The position numbers and the translations under genes were made by a program. Positions 42,751-47,669 of a DNA stretch of 47,669 nucleotides are shown here, piece by piece. Positions within the stretch are counted from its first letter, which is position 1; each line of letters starts with the position of its first letter. This DNA is from Dehalococcoidia bacterium (lineage in GTDB: Bacteria; Chloroflexota; Dehalococcoidia; Dehalococcoidales; RBG-16-60-22): positions 8,734-56,402 of the forward strand of contig PLLL01000069.1 in the NCBI GenBank assembly GCA_003141235.1, in the 5' to 3' direction. The notes under the pieces are model-generated. The model saw only the letters and a program-made list of their open reading frames with translations, did not search any database and was not told the origin of the DNA.

Positions 42751-43653
42751 TTAGAGTGTGCCTCGGAGTCTGGGATCTAAAGCGTCCCTCAAGCCATCGC
42801 CCACCATATTGAAGGAGAGTACTGCGAGTGTAATGGCAATACCCGGCGCAAAAGAAAGCAACGGATTGAGGAACAGGTAATTGTATCCATCACTCACCAT
42901 AGAGCCCCAGGTGGCCGTCCCCGGCTCAACGCCGATGCCCAGAAAACTTAAGCCGGCCTCGGACAAAATCGCCGAGCCTATCGTGAGAGTCAACAGCACC
43001 AGCAGGGGCGGAAACGAGTTAGGCAGGATGTGTCGGAGCAATATGCGGGTATCCGTCGCTCCGAGTGAGCGCGCTCCGGTGATATAATCGTCCTCTTTAA
43101 TAGAAAGCACCTGTCCGCACATCAACCGGCAATATCCCGGCACCATCGCTATGCCCAGCGATAGAATCACGCCCTTCAGACCGCCTCCGATAGCCGTGGC
43201 GATGGCCAAAGCCAGCACCAGTGGTGGCAGAGACATCATAGCATCGGTGATTCTCATGATGATATTATTTGCCCAGCCTCTGAAATACCCGGCCAGAATG
43301 CCCAGGGACATGCCTATTAAGCTGGCGATACCGATGACCAGGATACCTACCATGAGCGAAATACGCGAGCCGTAAATGACGCGGCTAAGCACGTCCCGGC
43401 CAAGCTCATCGGTACCGAGGAGGTGTTCGCGCGAAGGCTGCTGCAGCCTTGTTTCCAGCGACTGCTTATCAGGGCTATAAGGGGCCACGAGCGGGGCAAA
43501 TACCGCCATGAAAATAATTCCCAAGACGATAACCATGCCAACCACTACTATCCACCGGCTGAACATTACCCTGAAGATGCGTCTGGCCTCGCTGGCCTGG
43601 CGTATTGCCGGCCCCGCCCCGGCATTTTCTTCAGCTATCGGTGTGGGTTGCAT
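42751..43653 (-). CDS. DppC/OppC-type ABC transporter permease, copy 2
   Basis: A 300-residue paralogue of the copy at 30817, with near-identical motifs (LGTDELGRDVLSRVIYGSRIS, DDYITGARSLGATDTRILLRHILPNS, GDGLRDALDPRLRGTL). It lies 14 nt downstream of the DppB-type gene. Again no ATPase gene accompanies the pair. Confidence 0.93.
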   Translation of the reverse strand: MQPTPIAEENAGAGPAIRQASEARRIFRVMFSRWIVVVGMVIVLGIIFMAVFAPLVAPYSPDKQSLETRLQQPSREHLLGTDELGRDVLSRVIYGSRISLMVGILVIGIASLIGMSLGILAGYFRGWANNIIMRITDAMMSLPPLVLALAIATAIGGGLKGVILSLGIAMVPGYCRLMCGQVLSIKEDDYITGARSLGATDTRILLRHILPNSFPPLLVLLTLTIGSAILSEAGLSFLGIGVEPGTATWGSMVSDGYNYLFLNPLLSFAPGIAITLAVLSFNMVGDGLRDALDPRLRGTL

Positions 43654-43667
43654 GATTTCATATCTCC

Positions 43668-44609
43668 CTAGTTATAGTGTATCCTGGGGTCAAGCCAGCT
43701 ATATGATATATCAACCGCAAGATTGGCCAGCACTACCGCCAGCGCGATTACCAGCGTACAGGCCTGGACAACAGGAACGTCCTTGTTCGTGGCGCCCTGG
43801 ACCAGGAATCTTCCCATGCCGGGGATGTTAAATACCCTCTCGACCAGCACCGAGCCCCCGAAAAGAAAACCGAGCTGCAAACCGAGCAGCGTTATCACCG
43901 GAATGAGGGCATTCTTTAAAGCATGCTTAACGACGACAACTTTTTCCAGGAGGCCTTTAGCCCTGGCCGTGCGGATATAGTCACGCCGCAGCACCTCGAG
44001 CATGCTGGAGCGGGTCTGGCGGGCTAAAGCCGCGACGGCGGGAATCGCCAGGCAGATGATAGGCATAATCGCATGCTTGATGCTTAGCCAGAAATTGTCA
44101 AAAGGAGATATATATCCCTGGATAGGAAGCCAGCCCAGCTTAAGCCCGAAATAATAGATTCCCAGCGCGCCCAGCCAGAAAACGGGAACCGAAATGCCGA
44201 AGTTGGCGAAAAACGTTATCAGAGAGTCCAGCAGGCTGGCCCGCTTAACCGCGCAGATGATGCCGGCGGCAATGCCGAGTACGCTGCCGAAGACCAGCGC
44301 AATCAAAGAATAATAGAGGGTAATCGGCAATCGGGTGATTATCGCTTTACCGATATTCTCATGGTAGATTGATTGCCCGAACTGAAAATGAATCGCGCCT
44401 AAAAGCCAGTGCTCGTACTGCACGGGCAGGGGACGGTCCAGCCAAAGCTGTTTTCTTACATCTTCCAGCTGTTCTTTACTGGCCTGTGGGCCGAGCATTG
44501 TAATCGCGGGATCTCCGGGTATCAACTGTATGAGAAAAAAGATAATGATTGTGACCAGGAAAAGGACGACGAGACCTAAAAGTAATCTCCGGACGATGTA
44601 GCTTGCCAA
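43668..44609 (-). CDS. DppB/OppB-type ABC transporter permease, copy 2
   Basis: A 313-residue paralogue of the copy at 29862 (YIVRRLLLGLVVLFLVTIIIFFLIQ, RDYIRTARAKGLLEKVVVVKH). It starts at TTG-GCA like its paralogue, with GGAG upstream. It retains the middle segment FGLKLGWLPIQGYISPFDNFW, which allowed the frameshifted DppB remnant at 34711 to be recognised. Confidence 0.93.
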   Translation of the reverse strand: MASYIVRRLLLGLVVLFLVTIIIFFLIQLIPGDPAITMLGPQASKEQLEDVRKQLWLDRPLPVQYEHWLLGAIHFQFGQSIYHENIGKAIITRLPITLYYSLIALVFGSVLGIAAGIICAVKRASLLDSLITFFANFGISVPVFWLGALGIYYFGLKLGWLPIQGYISPFDNFWLSIKHAIMPIICLAIPAVAALARQTRSSMLEVLRRDYIRTARAKGLLEKVVVVKHALKNALIPVITLLGLQLGFLFGGSVLVERVFNIPGMGRFLVQGATNKDVPVVQACTLVIALAVVLANLAVDISYSWLDPRIHYN

Positions 44610-44755
44610 TTTACTCCGTCTTACTCTCCGGTGGATTTAAAACAGTTGAAAATATTAGGTTGATTTGATAATAAATAAAGTTCAAGCGCATGTCAACTAA
44701 ATAGAAAGACAAAATGCTCTTTTCAATCTGGTCCTATTAACGCGCCAAGGAAGCA

Positions 44756-44783
44756 GGGGTGGGCCGGCCTCCCGACCCACCCC
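44756..44783 (-). terminator. GC-rich hairpin after binding-protein gene copy 2
   Basis: GGGGTGGG (44756-44763) pairs with CCCACCCC (44776-44783) across a 12-nt loop, just past the stop codon. No clear U-run follows on the minus strand. It may attenuate or process the mRNA between binding protein and permeases, like the hairpin in copy 1. Confidence 0.4.
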
Positions 44784-44800
44784 CAGTATTCAAGTTCGGG

Positions 44801-46417
44801 CTAATGCTCCATCCAGGCATCTTGCGGCGTCCACTGTCCGCCTTCAATCATGTCCAGTCCATCGTTATGGACTTTCGTTTGCCTGAAGGTAATATCATCG
44901 ACTACCCATAGTGGAATCATGACTGACTGTTCGCCGAAGACCCTGTCCTGGACTTTCCAGGTAAGCGCCTGCTTGGTCTTGTCGTCCGGAGCGGCCTTGG
45001 CGTCCTTAATCATCTGGTCGGTCTGGGCCGTATACAGTACACAGGGCATCAGCGGGGCGCCTGTCTGCACCCATCCCAGCCTCGAAAGGACATCACCATC
45101 GGGCTGTACCGAGATCAGAAGCAGGCCGTTGTCCCAGCCCTTCATAATGGGAGCGAACAGGCCGGCAACGTCGAGGACCCTGATATCAAGGTTGATGTTT
45201 ACCGCCGCCAGCATATCTTTTACCGCCTGCAGCACCGTAACATGGACCGGGTTGCACTGGATGTAGGTGTTGAACCCGTTCGGGTAGCCGGCGGCCGCGA
45301 GAAGCGCTTTGGCTTTAGCGGGGTCGTAAGGGTGTCCTACCATATTGGGGTCATAACCGAAGTTGCCGGGCGGGCCCCACTCGTTGGTGACCACAGCGTG
45401 GCCATAAAAGAGGTTCTTCGCAATTGTGTTCTTATCAATGGCGTACTCCAGAGCATTGCGGACGCTTTGATTGGCATAGACAGAATCCGCGTTGCCGCCA
45501 TCAGGGACTATCATCCACTGTACTGTGCCGTTGCCGTTTTTGATGGCAGTCTCGGTATACTTATTTCCCACCTCCAGCGTACTGGCCTGAAGCGGCGACA
45601 CCGCGAAAATGGCATTCGTCTCGCCCGCCTGGAAAGAGGCTTGGCGCGTGGTATCATCAGCGATAAAGACGAATTTGATTCCGTCAAGATAGGGTTTGCC
45701 TTTCTGCCAGTAGTTATCGTACCTCTTGTAGATGATAGACACGTCGTGCTGCCAACTGACGAACTGGAAGGGGCCGGTGCCTACCGGGTTCGCCTGGATC
45801 CAGGTCTCGTCGTGCGCGTTCGCGGCGGTAGGCGAAATCATGCCGCCGGCTGACCAGCACACATCATACACAATAGAGCTGTCCCATTGTTTGAGATTAC
45901 AACGGACGGTAGAAGTATCGACCACGTCGATGGATGCGACGCTCTGCATCTCTTGTTTTTTCATGGCTATCTCGTGGTCGAGGTTCCACTTCACGGCCGC
46001 AGCATCGAAGGTGGTGCCGTCATGGAAGGTGATGCCTTTTTTAATCGTGATGGTCAGGGTCTTGGCCACGGGGTCGGTTTTCCAGCTATCCGCCAGCCAG
46101 GGCACTATGTTGCCATTGTTATCAAAGATAGCGAGGTACTCGATGGCTGGTTTCTGCATCAGTTTGGAGGCTTTCTGCGTCCCTGACGGGTCGCCGATCA
46201 TGTTAGTATCGGCGTTTAGAGAAATTACCAGAGTGCCGCCATACTGCGGCGTCAGTGTCGTGGTAGCGGCTGCCGGCTTAGTCGTGGCTGCCGCAGTTGT
46301 TGACGCCGGGGTCGTTGCCGCGGACTTCGTGCCGCAACCGGGAATCAGCATCAACAAAATGATTGATAGCGCTATTGCCAGGTAGGCGAGCTTGAGGATG
46401 GGTCTTTTCTTTATCAC
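44801..46417 (-). CDS. Peptide/nickel-type ABC transporter substrate-binding lipoprotein, copy 2
   Basis: Family-5 binding protein. The ORF track starts at 46456, but AAGGAGG within that extension sits 7 nt before a GTG at 46417, giving 538 residues with a clean signal peptide (LKLAYLAIALSIILLMLIPGC). An Ala/Thr-rich linker is followed by the SBP fold with TLTITIKKGITFHDGTTFDA and FVSWQHDVSIIYKRYDNYWQ. It is similar in layout to copy 1 but divergent. It feeds permease copy 2. Confidence 0.91.
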   Translation of the reverse strand: MIKKRPILKLAYLAIALSIILLMLIPGCGTKSAATTPASTTAAATTKPAAATTTLTPQYGGTLVISLNADTNMIGDPSGTQKASKLMQKPAIEYLAIFDNNGNIVPWLADSWKTDPVAKTLTITIKKGITFHDGTTFDAAAVKWNLDHEIAMKKQEMQSVASIDVVDTSTVRCNLKQWDSSIVYDVCWSAGGMISPTAANAHDETWIQANPVGTGPFQFVSWQHDVSIIYKRYDNYWQKGKPYLDGIKFVFIADDTTRQASFQAGETNAIFAVSPLQASTLEVGNKYTETAIKNGNGTVQWMIVPDGGNADSVYANQSVRNALEYAIDKNTIAKNLFYGHAVVTNEWGPPGNFGYDPNMVGHPYDPAKAKALLAAAGYPNGFNTYIQCNPVHVTVLQAVKDMLAAVNINLDIRVLDVAGLFAPIMKGWDNGLLLISVQPDGDVLSRLGWVQTGAPLMPCVLYTAQTDQMIKDAKAAPDDKTKQALTWKVQDRVFGEQSVMIPLWVVDDITFRQTKVHNDGLDMIEGGQWTPQDAWMEH

Positions 46418-46511
46418 CAGGGCACCTCCTTCTTGATACTCCGGATGATCATTCATGCAGGAATATCGTTGCCTAATATCATACCACTTTTTAGATATTT
46501 GTAAAACATAT

Positions 46512-46545
46512 ATGATATCTTACTTGATAAATATATTGATATCAT
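46512..46545. promoter_or_regulatory. Inverted-repeat operator candidate in divergent promoter region
   Basis: ATGATATC (46512-46519) and GATATCAT (46538-46545) form an inverted repeat, and TGATATCA (46537-46544) is itself palindromic. The pair lies between the divergent binding-protein and cupin genes in an AT-rich promoter region. It is plausible for the nearby MarR regulator; binding is not shown. Confidence 0.4.
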
Positions 46546-46623
46546 GTTTAAATTGATGCTAGAATGTGGTAACAATCATCGAAAAGTTAATCACAAGTAA
46601 ATTTGAAAAGGGGGTCTCAAGGA

Positions 46624-47028
46624 ATGGGTAAATACGATAAGTACTTTTATTCCAAGGCGCAAGGCATTGCGGGACCGTCCCGTCCGGAAATTAAAGGAAG
46701 CAGCATCTTAGTGGACAAAGGCAAGCTAGGGGATTTCGGCATAGGCTGGGTACCCATCACCCAACCTTTCAAAATGGTAGATACCGCTCACAAGCATGAT
46801 TACGCCCAGATTTTAGCTTTCGTTGGAGGTAACCTGAAGGACTTGTTCGATTTTGACGCTGAAATAGAGCTTTATGTGGGAGGCGAAAAACACATCATCA
46901 CCCAAACTACGGTGGTGTATATTCCCGGTGGAGTGATGCACTGCCCTTTGTATTTTAATAAAGTGGGCAAGCCGTTACTGTTCAATAATATGTATTTTAC
47001 AGACGAATACATGAAGAAGACAGATTGA
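46624..47028 (+). CDS. Small cupin-domain protein
   Basis: A 134-residue single-domain cupin-like protein. His pair and acidic/Gln positions are in TAHKHDYAQILAFVGG, and the second motif is VVYIPGGVMHCPL. The ORF track begins at a TTG, but AGGGGG about 9 nt before the ATG at 46624 favours this start. It may be a metal-dependent enzyme or a ligand-binding protein. It is divergent from the ABC binding-protein gene and probably shares its control. Confidence 0.75.
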   Translation: MGKYDKYFYSKAQGIAGPSRPEIKGSSILVDKGKLGDFGIGWVPITQPFKMVDTAHKHDYAQILAFVGGNLKDLFDFDAEIELYVGGEKHIITQTTVVYIPGGVMHCPLYFNKVGKPLLFNNMYFTDEYMKKTD

Positions 47029-47260
47029 AGAATATAAAGAGAATGTGGGCTGACTCCCCCAAAGCAAAAGATACCAACCAAACTGATCAGGGAGCTTGTA
47101 TAGTCACCTGCCTGTATGGTCTGTTCCGGTATAACAGAAACAATCAAGGGTAGTGGACTCGGTTGGATTTAGGTTACCCAAAACGCTAGATCGTGCAATA
47201 TGGTAACAAAGTACTATAAAGTTACTTTGGCTAACAATATGGGCAGATGTGACTTATTAA

Positions 47261-47669
47261 TTATGGTTTGGCACGGCTATTCAGTGTCTGTTGAAAATAT
47301 TGTCCCAGGGTACTTAGTTTGTCTTTCCCGAGATTGGCCATGGAAGCCTGATTTATCAGGCGGTTGTATTCGGCGGTAGTAAGATTATGGGGTGTGCTGT
47401 CATAATCGAGGTAGGAAAAAAGGTTCCGGGTCCAGAAGAAAGAGATAAAATCCATGCCGGTGGCATCAGCCAGGTTCGTCACGTCCTGGATGAAACGTTT
47501 ATCCAGCGGATACCAGAAACTATAGACATCCCGGTTCATGGCTTTTTCGGTATCACCAAGGCCGTTTCCAAGCTCCGTCGCCGAGGCTTTCCATAGCCAC
47601 GACTCACTTATGGTAACGCGCTTTCCGGCGGCTTTAGCTTGCTGGGCATAGCTCAAGGCGCGTTCGAGC
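47261..47669 (-). CDS. C-terminal part of an unrecognised protein, cut by the window edge
   Basis: The frame stays open to the window end, so the TTG start in the ORF track is not real. The visible ~135 residues (KRVTISESWLWKAS, YSFWYPLDKRFIQDVTNLAD, MDFISFFWTRNLFSYLDY) look like the end of an alpha/beta-barrel protein, perhaps of the glycoside-hydrolase kind from the ISESW segment. That suggestion is weak. Confidence 0.6.
   Translation of the reverse strand, partial: LERALSYAQQAKAAGKRVTISESWLWKASATELGNGLGDTEKAMNRDVYSFWYPLDKRFIQDVTNLADATGMDFISFFWTRNLFSYLDYDSTPHNLTTAEYNRLINQASMANLGKDKLSTLGQYFQQTLNSRAKP

Noticed and set aside
45242-46385. Long plus-strand ORFs (203 and 217 codons) opposite binding-protein gene 2
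   Set aside because: Antisense shadows that mirror the reverse frame of the SBP; no ribosome sites.

Overview
The window looks like a chromosomal segment of a Chloroflexota bacterium, most likely a Dehalococcoidia-type anaerobe. This is inference from gene content: lspA-rluD, a ferredoxin-tailed aldo/keto reductase, a PflX-like radical SAM protein, a TMADH/FadH-type flavoenzyme, a molybdopterin/Fe-S/NrfD complex, many lipoprotein substrate binders and small zinc-finger proteins. Base composition is moderate in coding DNA, with AT-rich islands near 22.0-24.3, 27.4-28.0, 33.95-34.2 and 39.85-40.4 kb. No rRNA operon, CRISPR array, transposase or complete tRNA was found.

Region 1 (0-12.2 kb) is mostly housekeeping. 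It holds lspA-rluD (4-nt overlap), an aldo/keto reductase, an ABM-domain membrane protein, and gltX followed by glnS, an NfeD-like protein and a radical SAM enzyme in a tight cluster. A HIT hydrolase follows, then a zinc/manganese-type ABC importer (binding protein, ATPase, permease) behind a strong promoter with an operator-like inverted repeat, and a methyltransferase.

Region 2 (12.3-20.6 kb) looks like a coherent envelope-response locus. A NarL-type response regulator and its multi-pass kinase face a plus-strand series: a membrane-anchored coiled-coil protein, a small exported protein, a lipoprotein, a MacA-like adaptor lipoprotein and a MacB-like ATPase/permease pair. A roughly 60-bp control module built around the palindrome ATGACA-(C/G)-GTGTCAT occurs twice, once between the kinase and the coiled-coil gene and once before the lipoprotein gene.

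Region 3 (20.6-28 kb) holds an FAD-dependent oxidoreductase and three very small minus-strand genes, two of them below the ORF-track cutoff. It also holds a coiled-coil membrane protein with a His/Gly seven-residue repeat, and a ~984-residue membrane protein with six TIG-like repeats.

Region 4 (28-47 kb) is accessory metabolism. A peptide-type ABC set (binding lipoprotein, two permeases, no ATPase) is followed by a TMADH/FadH-like enzyme. Next to it lies a decayed second copy of that operon, collapsed into a dppB-'oye' chimera with a frameshift. Its 5' end is capped by a block of three tetraloop hairpins that looks like a mobile-element or HEARO-like RNA. A molybdopterin oxidoreductase/Fe-S/NrfD operon, a truncated tRNA, a C2H2 mini-protein, a TPR-pRiA4 ORF3 fusion, a MarR regulator, a second ABC set and a divergent cupin complete the region. 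The window ends inside an unrecognised minus-strand gene.
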